Both the position numbers and the translations under genes were made by a program. A model generated the notes under the pieces. It was not told where the DNA came from. It ran no database searches and saw only the letters and a program-made list of their open reading frames with translations. DNA of 64,000 nt from Pseudolabrys taiwanensis (GTDB taxonomy: Bacteria > Pseudomonadota > Alphaproteobacteria > Rhizobiales > Xanthobacteraceae): the NCBI RefSeq assembly GCF_003367395.1, contig NZ_CP031417.1, positions 1,116,001 to 1,180,000 on the forward strand, read 5' to 3'. Positions 16,347-24,647 of this stretch are shown one piece after another; the first letter of the stretch is position 1, and each line of letters begins with the position of its first letter.

Positions 16347-17564
16347 CGCGAAGCGCTCGATAAATCGAATGAGGGCCGCGACCGCGAGCCCCATGTCGGC
16401 CGGGCTCGCATACTCCGCCGGGTTATGGCTGATGCCGCGGCGGCAACGCACGAACATCATCGCGGATGGACAGAGCTGCGCCATGGTCTGCGCGTCGTGA
16501 CCGGCTCCGGACGGCAACCGCATGGGCTTGTGGCCGAGCGCCGTGATTGCATCGGCAAAATGCTGCTGCAGCTTGCCGTCGGAGGCGACCGCCGCAGCGT
16601 CATGGAACACTTCGAAGATGACGCCGAGATCGCGTTTTTCGGCGACGGCGCGCGCCTCGCGGCGGATGGTGTCGATGGCTGACTGGCGCAGGCGGTCGTC
16701 GAGGTCGCGCAGATCGATGGTGAACGTCACCGAAGCTGGGATGATGTTGGTCGCGCCCGGCGAGACGTCGAAGCGGCCAACCGTCGCCACCATGTGGCTC
16801 GCCGCATTGTCCCTGCCGACGCGCTCGATCATCAGGGCCATCTCGGCGGCGCCGGCGAGCGCATCGCGGCGCATCCGCATTGGCACCGTGCCGGCATGGC
16901 CCGCCTCGCCCGTCACCGTGACACGCCAGCGGCTCTGGCCGACGATGCCGGTGACGACGCCGAGCGGTTCGCCGTCGAATTCGAGCAGAGGCCCCTGCTC
17001 GATATGCACTTCGGCGTAAGCGCGCACCTCGTCCTTGCGATAGGCCGCCTTGGCGATGTCGTCCGGGTTCTTGCCATAGGCCTTGATGGCCTCGGCCAGG
17101 GTGACGCCCTTGCGATCGGCGAGACCCAGCGTGCCGGTATCGAACACCCCAGCGCAGGCCGAGGACGACGCCATGGTCGCCGGAAAGCGCGAGCCCTCCT
17201 CGTCGCCGAAGGCCAGCACGTCGATCGGCAGCGGCGGCTTGCCGCCGAAATGCGACACCGCGAGGATGCCGGCGATGACGCCGAGCGGTCCGTCGTATTG
17301 GCCGGCGTCGATGACGGTGTCGATATGCGAGCCGATCAAGAGGCGCGGCCCCTGCCCGATGCTGCCGCGCACCGTGCCGAGCGCGTCTTCGGAGACCGTC
17401 AGCCCCGCCTCGCGCATCCAACCGGCGACGAGATCGGCGGCGCGGCGATGTTCGGGCGTCAGAAACAGGCGCACCAGCCGGCCCGGCTCGGCCGAGATCG
17501 CGCCGAGCGCCTTGATCATCGCCTCGGCGCGCGCGCCGAGTTGGGCGGCATCGACCTCAGACAT
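16338..17564 (-). CDS. M20 allantoate amidohydrolase / N-carbamoyl-amino-acid hydrolase
   Basis: This 408-aa zinc-dependent amidohydrolase belongs to the hydantoinase/carbamoylase group of peptidase family M20. Metal-binding motifs are visible: GSHIDTVIDAGQYDG, FGDEEGSRF, HIEQGPLLE and PSGAGHDAQTMA. Its position as third gene of the puuD operon makes allantoate the likely substrate: after urate oxidation and allantoin opening, it would release ammonia and CO2 from allantoate. An N-carbamoyl-amino-acid or beta-ureidopropionate substrate cannot be excluded by motif. Its start overlaps the end of the CPBP protease gene by 8 bases, so translation is coupled. Confidence 0.82.
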   Translation of the reverse strand: MSEVDAAQLGARAEAMIKALGAISAEPGRLVRLFLTPEHRRAADLVAGWMREAGLTVSEDALGTVRGSIGQGPRLLIGSHIDTVIDAGQYDGPLGVIAGILAVSHFGGKPPLPIDVLAFGDEEGSRFPATMASSSACAGVFDTGTLGLADRKGVTLAEAIKAYGKNPDDIAKAAYRKDEVRAYAEVHIEQGPLLEFDGEPLGVVTGIVGQSRWRVTVTGEAGHAGTVPMRMRRDALAGAAEMALMIERVGRDNAASHMVATVGRFDVSPGATNIIPASVTFTIDLRDLDDRLRQSAIDTIRREARAVAEKRDLGVIFEVFHDAAAVASDGKLQQHFADAITALGHKPMRLPSGAGHDAQTMAQLCPSAMMFVRCRRGISHNPAEYASPADMGLAVAALIRFIERFASQ

Positions 17565-18267
17565 TCAAGCTGATCCAGGTTTCGAGCATGCCTTCGAAAT
17601 TGATGATGGCGTGAAGCAACATCGTCAACAAGACCGAGCCCGAGGCCCAGCGCATGAAGCCGAGCAGCAGGCCGAAGATGAACACCTGCCCCATTACGAA
17701 CCAGTCGTATTGCACGTGCATCAGCGCGAACAGGCCGGCGGTGATGGCGATCACGGCCCAGGTGTCGGTCGGCTTGCGCAGCCAGCCGCGAAAGAGGAAA
17801 CCGCGGAACAGCAGTTCTTCACCGGCCGGCGCCCCGATGACGACCGCGAACCACAACAGCGGCAGCCAGCCAGCGGCATCGGCGGTACGATAGATCGCGG
17901 TTTGGAACGGCGTCACCAAGTCGCGGTCGGCCAGCCAGCTCACCGCGTCGGCGACGACGATCAGTGCAATGATCGCCAGCACGCCGAAGATCACGTCGCC
18001 GCGCTTGGGCACGACGAGCGCGAGATAATCAAGCGGATTGCCGCGCCGGGCCGCGAGCAGCATCAGCATCGTGATCTGCACCGGCGTCGAGATCAGGATC
18101 AGCAGCGTCACCGAGACGCCGTCGCCGCCGATGTCGCCGTGACTCGACAAGCTCATGCCGAAGAGCGACAGCAGCGCCGTGAAGGCGATGATTTGCGCCG
18201 CCACCATTACGGCGGCGGCCAGCAGCAGCGTCGATACGCGGCCCCACGGTTGGATGTCTTCGCTCAT
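17557..18267 (-). CDS. CPBP-family intramembrane glutamic protease
   Basis: This 236-aa protein has about six to seven transmembrane helices and the CPBP (CAAX/Abi) signature. The catalytic EExxxR is at E150-E151...R155 (GEELLFRGFLFRG), followed by a FALMHVQYDW motif with the second-site histidine and a late asparagine. Its start overlaps the puuD stop (ATGA) and its end overlaps the M20 hydrolase start, placing it firmly inside the urate operon. Family members process prenylated proteins or act in bacteriocin immunity; some are accessory membrane factors. A role in maturation of the membrane-bound PuuD cytochrome is a possibility, not a demonstrated fact. Confidence 0.85.
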   Translation of the reverse strand: MSEDIQPWGRVSTLLLAAAVMVAAQIIAFTALLSLFGMSLSSHGDIGGDGVSVTLLILISTPVQITMLMLLAARRGNPLDYLALVVPKRGDVIFGVLAIIALIVVADAVSWLADRDLVTPFQTAIYRTADAAGWLPLLWFAVVIGAPAGEELLFRGFLFRGWLRKPTDTWAVIAITAGLFALMHVQYDWFVMGQVFIFGLLLGFMRWASGSVLLTMLLHAIINFEGMLETWISLNV

Positions 18268-19439
18268 TTCTGCGCGTTCACCCAGCGGCCAAGCGCATCG
18301 CGCTCCTCCTGCGTCATGCCGGTCTCGTTACCGAGCGGCATCGCATTGGTTTGGACCGCCTGGACGTAGATTTGCGCGGCATACTGCCTGAGGCTGGCAA
18401 TGTTATCGAGCGTGATGTTCTTGGGCGCTTCCGTGAAGCCCTCGTGCGTTGGCTTGGCCGCATGGCACATGACGCAGTGCTTTTGCGTGACGGCCAGCAC
18501 CTCGGCATCCGAGACGGCCGCGCCGCCGCCGCTCGAGCGCGGCGCGGTGACGAAGATCGCGATCATCAAGGCACCGACGGCGACCGGCGCAGTCCAGCCG
18601 TAGTTCTTCCAATCGTCGCCGGCGTCGACGCGGTTGAGGTAGTGCCGGATGCTGGCGCCGGCGATCAGGATCAGCGCCACCACCAGCCAGGCATGCGGAT
18701 GCGCCGACAGGAACGGATAGTGCGGCGACACCATCATCACCAGCACCGGCAGCGTCAGGTAGTTGTTGTGCGTCGAGCGCTGCTTGCCGACCATGCCGTA
18801 ATACGGATCGGGCGTCTTGCCCTGGATCATCTGCGCGATCATCTTCTTCTGGTTGGGGATGATCACCGCGAAGACGTTGGTCGCCATGATGCTGCCGGTG
18901 AGCGCGCCGACATGCAGGAAGGCGCCGCGCGCCGAGAACACGTGGGTGTAGAATACCGCCGCGCCCATGATCAGCGCGAAGAAGCAGATCGCCAGAATGG
19001 TCGTGTTCTGTCCGATCGGCGAGCGGCACAGGCCTTCATAGATCGCCCAGCCGGCCAGGATCGAACCGAGCGAGATGCCGATCGCCTGCCACGGTGTCAG
19101 CGGCAGCACCGATGGGTCGATCAGGTACGAGCGCGCATGGATGTAATACTGCACGATGAGCAGGCCGAAGCCCGAGACCCAGGTGAGATAGGCCTCCCAT
19201 TTGAACCAGTGCAGCGTCTCGGGCAGTTGCGGCGGCGCCACCGTGTACTTCTCGACGAAGTAGAAGCCGCCGCCATGCACCTGCCAGGCGGTGCCGAGCA
19301 CGCCCTGCTTCTGGCCGAGCTTGTTCAGCGAGTAATCGAGCGCCATGAAGTAGAATGAGGTGCCGATCCAGCCGATGCCGACGACCAGATGCATCCAACG
19401 GATCAGCAGGTTCGCCCATTCGCCCAGAAAGACGTCCAT
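18264..19439 (-). CDS. puuD: Urate hydroxylase PuuD, membrane-bound with cytochrome c domain
   Basis: This 391-aa protein has about eight transmembrane helices (DUF989-type region, residues 10-310) followed by a short cytochrome c domain. Its haem motif is CVMCH (C322, C325, H326), with a methionine ligand likely in NAMPLGNETGM. It is the bacterial membrane urate oxidase that makes 5-hydroxyisourate and passes electrons to the respiratory chain instead of making hydrogen peroxide. The N-terminus (EWANLLIRWMHLVVGIGWIG) carries histidines suited to haem or metal binding. It is the first gene of a three-gene operon with a CPBP protease and an M20 amidohydrolase. The remaining steps (HIU hydrolase, OHCU decarboxylase, allantoinase) are not in the window. 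Confidence 0.93.
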   Translation of the reverse strand: MDVFLGEWANLLIRWMHLVVGIGWIGTSFYFMALDYSLNKLGQKQGVLGTAWQVHGGGFYFVEKYTVAPPQLPETLHWFKWEAYLTWVSGFGLLIVQYYIHARSYLIDPSVLPLTPWQAIGISLGSILAGWAIYEGLCRSPIGQNTTILAICFFALIMGAAVFYTHVFSARGAFLHVGALTGSIMATNVFAVIIPNQKKMIAQMIQGKTPDPYYGMVGKQRSTHNNYLTLPVLVMMVSPHYPFLSAHPHAWLVVALILIAGASIRHYLNRVDAGDDWKNYGWTAPVAVGALMIAIFVTAPRSSGGGAAVSDAEVLAVTQKHCVMCHAAKPTHEGFTEAPKNITLDNIASLRQYAAQIYVQAVQTNAMPLGNETGMTQEERDALGRWVNAQK

Positions 19440-19602
19440 GGCTCAGCCTCCCCGCTTCGAAGGGGAGCGGAGCGGTAAACGCGAGACCTGATCGAGGGGG
19501 GCGAGTGGCGTGCGCGGCATGGGATCCAACGTGGTGGGCGACGGCGGGCTCATCCCGCCGACTCCGTCTCCGAGAGGCAAGGACCATGCCTACCGAAAGC
19601 CA

Positions 19603-19625
19603 ATGGCCGGGACTAGCCCGGCCAT
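19603..19625. repeat. Short palindromic repeat (GGCCGGG...CCCGGCC family)
   Basis: ATGGCCGGG and CCCGGCCAT form perfect 9-base arms around ACTAG, just downstream of the quinone reductase gene. The same half-palindrome appears within the larger repeats at 25873-25964 and 41220-41340. This copy looks like one arm of the GTCATGCCCGG repeat family. It may also act as a hairpin at the end of the leftward transcript. The rest of 19440-19657 shows nothing else recognisable. Confidence 0.55.
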
Positions 19626-19657
19626 GACCCGTTGAAAAATATTACGATTTCCGCCGG

Positions 19658-20635
19658 CTACGGGATCAGGATGGTCGAGCCTGTGGTCTCGCGGCCTTCC
19701 AGGTGCTCATGTGCCTGGCGGGCGTCCTTGAGGGCGAACTTCTGGTTGACCGGGATCTTCACCGCGCCCGATCCGACCTTGTCAAACAGGTCCGAGGCGA
19801 TCGACACGAGGTCCTCGCGTTTGGCGGCGTAGTGGTTGAGCGTCGGCCGGGTCGCGAACAGCGAGCCCTTGAACTGTAGCATGTTGATGTCGAAGGCCTT
19901 GATCGGCCCCGACGCCGAACCGAAGCTGACGAAGTAGCCGAGCGGACGGATGCAGTCGAGCGAGGCCGGGAAGGTCGACGCGCCGATGCCGTCATAGACG
20001 ACGTCGCAGAGCTTGCCGCCGGTGATCTCCTTCACGCGATCGACGAAGTTCTCGTCGCGATAGAGGATCGTGTGGTGGCAGCCGTTCTTCTTGGCGAGCT
20101 CCGCCTTTTCCTTCGAGCCGACGGTGCCAATGACCGTCGCGCCGAGATGGTTCGCCCATTGGCACAGGATGAGGCCGACGCCGCCGTCCGCCGCGTGCAT
20201 CAACACGGTCGTGCCCTTGCCGACCTTGAAGGTGCGGTTGAGCAGATATTGCGCGGTCATGCCCTTGAGCATCATGCCGGCCGCCTGCTCGTAGCCGATG
20301 TTGTCCGGCAGCTTCACGGCGCGCTCGGCCGGCAGCAGGCGTTCGGCCGAATAACCGCCGAGCGCCACGACGTAAGCAACGCGGTCGCCGACCTTGAGAT
20401 CGGTCACGCCGGGGCCGACCGCGATCACCTCGCCCGCGCCTTCGTTGCCGGCGACGAATGGCATGCCGACCGGCGACTGATAGAGACCGGAACGGAAGTA
20501 AGTGTCGATGAAGTTCACGCCGCTGGCGTATTGCTTGATCTTGATCTGGCCCTGACCGGGCGCCGGTACCTCGACGTCCTCGAACGTCAGGACTTCCGGA
20601 CCGCCGTGTTTATGAACGCGGACTGCTGCGACCAT
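19658..20635 (-). CDS. qor: Quinone oxidoreductase (zeta-crystallin type)
   Basis: This 325-aa medium-chain dehydrogenase/reductase lacks structural zinc and fits NADPH:quinone reductase. It has a GGPEVLTFEDVEVP opening, GVNFIDTYFRSGLY, a GNEGAGEVIAVGPGV region, and a nucleotide-binding motif AADGGVGLILCQWA in place of the usual AAAGGVG. The C-terminus carries ARQAHEHLEGRETTGSTILIP, typical of Qor. It reduces quinones by one-electron transfer, or enones. The gene lies 92 bases downstream of the first SDR gene on the same strand, and could be the last gene of that transcript or separate. Confidence 0.9.
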   Translation of the reverse strand: MVAAVRVHKHGGPEVLTFEDVEVPAPGQGQIKIKQYASGVNFIDTYFRSGLYQSPVGMPFVAGNEGAGEVIAVGPGVTDLKVGDRVAYVVALGGYSAERLLPAERAVKLPDNIGYEQAAGMMLKGMTAQYLLNRTFKVGKGTTVLMHAADGGVGLILCQWANHLGATVIGTVGSKEKAELAKKNGCHHTILYRDENFVDRVKEITGGKLCDVVYDGIGASTFPASLDCIRPLGYFVSFGSASGPIKAFDINMLQFKGSLFATRPTLNHYAAKREDLVSIASDLFDKVGSGAVKIPVNQKFALKDARQAHEHLEGRETTGSTILIP

Positions 20636-20727
20636 GTTTCACCCCTTGAAGACTTGTTCTGGCGAACAAATTCGGCGCGGATCATAGGCGGCGCGGGCCG
20701 GAGCGCAAGCCGGGTCCGTTCATGCCT

Positions 20728-21465
20728 TCAGATGCCGCCGGACACGCTGAGCACCGCGCCATTCACATAGGACGCCGCGGGCGACAGGAGGAACAGGATG
20801 CCCGCCGCGATCTCGTCGGGCTGCCCCGGCCGCCCCATTGGCAATAGCGGCGTCACGCGTGCAAGCCTGCCGGGCTCATGGATGTCCGTGTCCGTGGTGC
20901 CGGGCCGCAGGCAATTCACTCGCACGCCTTCCTTGGCCAGTTCGCGCGCGAGGCCGCGCGTGGCTGCTTCGATGCCGGCTTTCGCCGCGGCGTAACAAAC
21001 ATACTCGTTCGGTGCCCCGGTGACGGCGGCCACCGAGGAGAGCAGCACGATCGCGCCGCCCTCGCCGCCGCTCGCGCGTGACATGCGACGCGCCGCGGCG
21101 CGCGCGCACAACAGCCCGCCGAAAAGATTGACGTCGATGACCTCGCGGATGGTCTCGGCGCTGGCACGGTCGAGCCGCGCGTTCTTGCCGACGATGCCGG
21201 CGCTGTGCACGACGTGGCCGATCGCTCCAAGCGCCGCCGCCGCATCGTCGAACATCCGTTCGATCTCACTTTCGGTGACCGCGTTCGCCTTGATGGCGAC
21301 GGCGCGTCCGCCGGCGGCGATCGCCTCATTGACCACGGCCGCCGCCGCGTTGCCGTCGCTCTTGAAACTCACCGCGACATCGTAACCGGCACGCGCTGCC
21401 ATCCGCGCCGTTGCCGCGCCGATGCCGCGACTGCCGCCGACGATCAAAACCACAGGACGTTTCAT
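20728..21465 (-). CDS. Short-chain dehydrogenase/reductase (SDR), copy 1
   Basis: This 245-aa classical SDR has GGSRGIGAATARMAA (TGxxxGIG-type dinucleotide motif with GG at its start), VHSAGI in place of NNAG, the catalytic serine in VLLSSVAAV, and YAAAK (Y and K) in ...VCYAAAKAGIEA. The C-terminus ASYVNGAVLSVSGGI is typical. GGAGG lies 7 bases before ATG 21465. It is close in length and sequence to the SDR immediately upstream in transcription (21579-22316), indicating tandem duplication. The substrate is not assigned; relatives include sugar and acyl-carrier-protein reductases. Confidence 0.88.
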   Translation of the reverse strand: MKRPVVLIVGGSRGIGAATARMAARAGYDVAVSFKSDGNAAAAVVNEAIAAGGRAVAIKANAVTESEIERMFDDAAAALGAIGHVVHSAGIVGKNARLDRASAETIREVIDVNLFGGLLCARAAARRMSRASGGEGGAIVLLSSVAAVTGAPNEYVCYAAAKAGIEAATRGLARELAKEGVRVNCLRPGTTDTDIHEPGRLARVTPLLPMGRPGQPDEIAAGILFLLSPAASYVNGAVLSVSGGI

Positions 21466-21578
21466 GTTTTTTCCTCCCCTTATGGAAGGAAGTGCATCAT
21501 TCGTCTCGGCAACGGACAATGCGGCCCGGCCAAAAAGCAAGGAACATGCGCGGCGTGTCGAGACGCCGCACGGAAATG

Positions 21579-22316
21579 TCAGCGCGCGCCGGACACTCGC
21601 AAGTTCGCGCCGTTCACATAGGATGCCGCGTCCGACAGCAAGAACAGAATCGCTTCCGCAACCTCGTGCGCTTCGCCGGGGCGGCCCATCGGCAGGATCG
21701 GTCCGACCCGCTCGATGCGGCCGGCCGGCTGGATGTCGGTGTCGATGACGCCGGGGGTGACGGCATTGACGCGCATGCCCTCTTTCGCGACTTCGCGGCT
21801 CATGCCGATGACCATGGAATCGACCGCGCCTTTGGCGGCGGCGTACCAGACGCATTCGCCGGCGCCGCCGATGGTGGCCGCCATCGACGAGAGCATCACC
21901 ACCGCGCCACCCTTGCCGCCGTGCTTGGTCGACATATGCCGCGCGCATTCGCGCAGGCACAGGATCGCGCCCAAGGTGTTCACCTCGAACACCTCCCGCA
22001 TCATCGTCGCGTCCGCTTCGTCGAGCCGCGAATAAGGCCCGATGATGCCGGACGAGTGCACGAAGTGCGTGACGGGGCCGAGCGCCTGCGCCGTCTCTCC
22101 GAACACACGGGCGATATCGGCCTCGCTCGCCATGTCGCCTTGAATGGCGAGCGCTTTTCCCCCGGCTTTCTTCACAGAGGCGACGACGTCGGCGGCGGCA
22201 TTGGCGTTGCTCTTGTAGTTGATGGCGACATCGTAGCCGCGTTCGCCGGCGCGCTTTGCCGTGGCGGCGCCGATGCCGCGGCTGCCGCCGGCAATGAGAA
22301 GCACGGGTCGTGTCAT
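21579..22316 (-). CDS. Short-chain dehydrogenase/reductase (SDR), copy 2
   Basis: This 245-aa SDR is paralogous to its neighbour. It has GGSRGIGAATAKRAGERGYD, VHSSGI, the catalytic serine in VMLSSMAAT, YAAAK with an unusual Trp before it (VWYAAAKG), and the end ASYVNGANLRVSGAR. Both copies share the residue VHS(A/S)GI where most SDRs have NNAG, supporting common descent. It starts 18 bases after the phosphatidylcholine synthase stop, with GGAGGGG upstream, so it is probably the fourth gene of the DUF2182-DUF1326-pcs operon. Whether it acts on lipids is not known. Confidence 0.88.
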   Translation of the reverse strand: MTRPVLLIAGGSRGIGAATAKRAGERGYDVAINYKSNANAAADVVASVKKAGGKALAIQGDMASEADIARVFGETAQALGPVTHFVHSSGIIGPYSRLDEADATMMREVFEVNTLGAILCLRECARHMSTKHGGKGGAVVMLSSMAATIGGAGECVWYAAAKGAVDSMVIGMSREVAKEGMRVNAVTPGVIDTDIQPAGRIERVGPILPMGRPGEAHEVAEAILFLLSDAASYVNGANLRVSGAR

Positions 22317-22334
22317 GAGTCCCCTCCGGTTTTC

Positions 22335-23030
22335 TTATAGGTCTTGCGCGGCAGGCCGAAACAGACCGACGAGACAGAAGTAGACGGCGATCAGCACCAG
22401 CGTCCAGACGACATAAGGCCCGGGGTTGAGCCCCGCGAAGACCGCGACCAGCGCCAGCGCGGCCCACACGATCAGCAGCGCGATGTTGAGCAGCCGCAGA
22501 TGGCGAACGCGCACGGGGTGAACGAATTTGAACGGCACGAAGCTGAGCACCGCCAGCGCCAGGATCAAGGTGACGCCCGCCCATCCGGGCGGCTGCAGAA
22601 TGTAGAGATAAAAGGCCGCGAGATTCCAGAGCGCCGGAAAGCCGCGGAAATAGTTGTCGTCGGTCTTCATGTCGCGGTCGGCGAAATAGAGCGCGCCGCA
22701 GATGACGACGATGATGCCGGCGGCCAGTTCGAACCACACCGGCAACAGCCCGCTCGCCGCGATGGCATAGGCCGGCACGAACACATAGGTGGTGAAGTCG
22801 ACGACGAGGTCGAGCGTGTCGCCCGACCAGCGCGGCAACAGTTCGGCCACCTTGAACTCGCGCGCCAACGGCCCGTCGACCCCGTCGACCACGAGGGCAA
22901 GGCCGAGGCAGACGAACATCGCTTCCCAATGGCCGCCGGTGGCGAACACCATGGCCATCAGCGCGAAGGCGGCGCCGCTGGCGGTCAGGATATGGACGGC
23001 GTAAGCGCGGACGCGCGCGAAGGTCGGCAC
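22335..23030 (-). CDS. pcs: Phosphatidylcholine synthase
   Basis: This 231-aa membrane enzyme of the CDP-alcohol phosphatidyltransferase family shows the motif DGxxxxxAR...G...D...D (DGVDGPLAREF, then SGDTLDLVVD). The extended spacing and the surrounding sequence are those of bacterial Pcs, which condenses CDP-diacylglycerol with choline to make phosphatidylcholine. About eight hydrophobic helices are present. Initiation is at GTG 23030, directly after the TAA of the DUF1326 gene, so the two are translationally linked. Phosphatidylcholine formation is typical of plant- and host-associated Hyphomicrobiales. Choline supply genes are not in the window. Confidence 0.9.
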   Translation of the reverse strand: MPTFARVRAYAVHILTASGAAFALMAMVFATGGHWEAMFVCLGLALVVDGVDGPLAREFKVAELLPRWSGDTLDLVVDFTTYVFVPAYAIAASGLLPVWFELAAGIIVVICGALYFADRDMKTDDNYFRGFPALWNLAAFYLYILQPPGWAGVTLILALAVLSFVPFKFVHPVRVRHLRLLNIALLIVWAALALVAVFAGLNPGPYVVWTLVLIAVYFCLVGLFRPAAQDL

Positions 23031-23642
23031 TTACCGGTTGCCCCAATTGAGCTTGACGATCTCGGCCGAACGGCCGCCGAGGTTCCAATTGCGGCCGAAG
23101 CCGCGGAAGCGCGACTTCTCCGACTTGGCGACGATGACGTCGGGGCCGATCCAATATTGGCTGTTGCGGATGACGACGTTGTCGCCCTGCTCCTTGCCCT
23201 TCACGGGCGTGATGGCGCCGCCGCCATATTTGTCGAGGCTGATGAGCCGCGTATCGCCCTGCGTCTCGTAGGTGATCGGCACCTGATGCACGCCGAGGAA
23301 CTGGCCGACCAGGATCGACAAGAGATGCGTGGTGCCGCCGACGCGGCCGGTAAAGATGCGGGTGAGTCCCTTCACCGCCTGGATCGGCGCCTTGTCGTCG
23401 ATGAACAACGCGGCCGTCCAGTTGCCCCGCGCCATGATGCCCGGCAGGTCCATCATCAAGCCGAGATTGATGCCGGAGAGATCGACATTGTCGAACTGGC
23501 CGTCGTCGATGCGGATGCCGGCCCAGGTCTGGCAGCGGTCTTCGGTCGGCGGGTGTTCGCCGAGCGAGAGCACGCAGGGACAGAACACCGTGCAGCTGCA
23601 CGACAGCGTCATCTCGCCTTTCAAGGTCCACGCTTCGGTCAC
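23031..23642 (-). CDS. DUF1326 domain protein
   Basis: This 203-aa protein matches the DUF1326 family. Near the N-terminus is a conserved cysteine cluster, LSCSCTVFCPC, followed by another cysteine in EDRCQTW. It ends in a WNLGG...KLNWGN sequence typical of the family. No signal peptide is visible. DUF1326 genes usually neighbour DUF2182 membrane proteins, as here (31 bases upstream). The CxCx3CxC cluster suggests metal or Fe-S binding, but no biochemical role is established that I can name. The stop codon abuts the GTG start of pcs. Confidence 0.85.
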   Translation of the reverse strand: MTEAWTLKGEMTLSCSCTVFCPCVLSLGEHPPTEDRCQTWAGIRIDDGQFDNVDLSGINLGLMMDLPGIMARGNWTAALFIDDKAPIQAVKGLTRIFTGRVGGTTHLLSILVGQFLGVHQVPITYETQGDTRLISLDKYGGGAITPVKGKEQGDNVVIRNSQYWIGPDVIVAKSEKSRFRGFGRNWNLGGRSAEIVKLNWGNR

Positions 23643-23673
23643 GCTTCCTCCCGGTCTTTTCTTGATTTGTAGC

Positions 23674-24525
23674 TTAAGCCGCGCGGATCGGCCAATGGGC
23701 GGCGAAGGCTACGACGATGAAGGCAATTCCCGCCGCGATCAACACCACGCCGACGGCGTGCGTGAACTTGCGGCCGGTGCCCATCTTCTCGACGGTCATG
23801 ACGATGCCGAGGCCGGCCATCCAGATGACATTCATCAGGCCGACGGCGAACATGACGCCCATCATCGCCCAGCAGCAGCCGAGGCAATAAAGCCCCTGCC
23901 GCAGGCCGAGTTTGTAGACGCCCGCTGTCGTCGTCGCCCAATTGGCGAAGAAGAACGGGAACGGCCGCTGGCATTGCGTGAGACAGGCATGCTTGAGCGC
24001 GCTGAACTGATAGACGCCGGCTGTCAGGAAGATGGCGCCGGAGAACAGCCCGCTGGCGGAGGCCATGCCGGTGTCGAGCAGCGCGACGCGCGTCAGGCCG
24101 ATCTGCGCCAAGGTCGCGCCGGCCGCGATCGCGAACCAGATCGTGAGATAGCCGCCGGCCAGCACGAAGGGCGACACGATGCGCTCGCCTTTCTTGGCGG
24201 CGGTGTCGGCGATCTCGGCATAGGTGAAGATCATCGGCGCGGCGCTCGGCAGCATCATCGCCAGCGTCATGGCGCCCCACATCAGGGCGATGAGCGCCGC
24301 GCCGCTGAACCCGGACGATGTATCGGCCATGGCCCGGCACAGCGCGTCGAACGCGCTCAAGGGATCGGCGGCCCCGGCTGTCAGCACCGCGAGATAGGCC
24401 CAGCCGAGCACGGTGAGCGCGACGACGCAGAACGCTGCGATGGCCTTCGGCCGCGCGAGCACGCTGCCCAAGCGGCCCTCGGCCGGAGGCAGATGCGCAA
24501 GCGGTTCGCGGGTGGTCTCGGTCAC
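23674..24525 (-). CDS. DUF2182 integral membrane protein
   Basis: This 283-aa protein has six to seven transmembrane segments and the DUF2182 hallmark MWGAMTLAMMLPSAAPM. A cysteine pair sits in SALKHACLTQCQRP and another in LYCLGCCWAMM, consistent with the predicted metal-binding annotation of the family. GTG 24525 is chosen because GGAAGGAC lies 6 bases upstream; the frame continues to 24558. It is the first gene of the leftward cluster DUF2182-DUF1326-pcs-SDR. The DUF2182/DUF1326 pair is widespread, but its function is unknown. Confidence 0.85.
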   Translation of the reverse strand: MTETTREPLAHLPPAEGRLGSVLARPKAIAAFCVVALTVLGWAYLAVLTAGAADPLSAFDALCRAMADTSSGFSGAALIALMWGAMTLAMMLPSAAPMIFTYAEIADTAAKKGERIVSPFVLAGGYLTIWFAIAAGATLAQIGLTRVALLDTGMASASGLFSGAIFLTAGVYQFSALKHACLTQCQRPFPFFFANWATTTAGVYKLGLRQGLYCLGCCWAMMGVMFAVGLMNVIWMAGLGIVMTVEKMGTGRKFTHAVGVVLIAAGIAFIVVAFAAHWPIRAA

Positions 24526-24647
24526 GGAATCGTCCTTCCGCCGTGCATAGCCTACCAACGCCGGGCGGCGCCATCCGGGGCATCCCCGATGGTTGCGACC
24601 GGCGCAGCGTGCTAATCGGCTAGCGCGGAACGGAGTCTAAGCCTTTG

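Noticed and set aside
20728..23631. A leftward open frame of about 970 codons across two SDR genes, pcs and DUF1326
   Set aside because: Real protein sequence begins only at ATG 21465. The upstream part is Arg-rich translation in the wrong frame of the neighbouring real genes.
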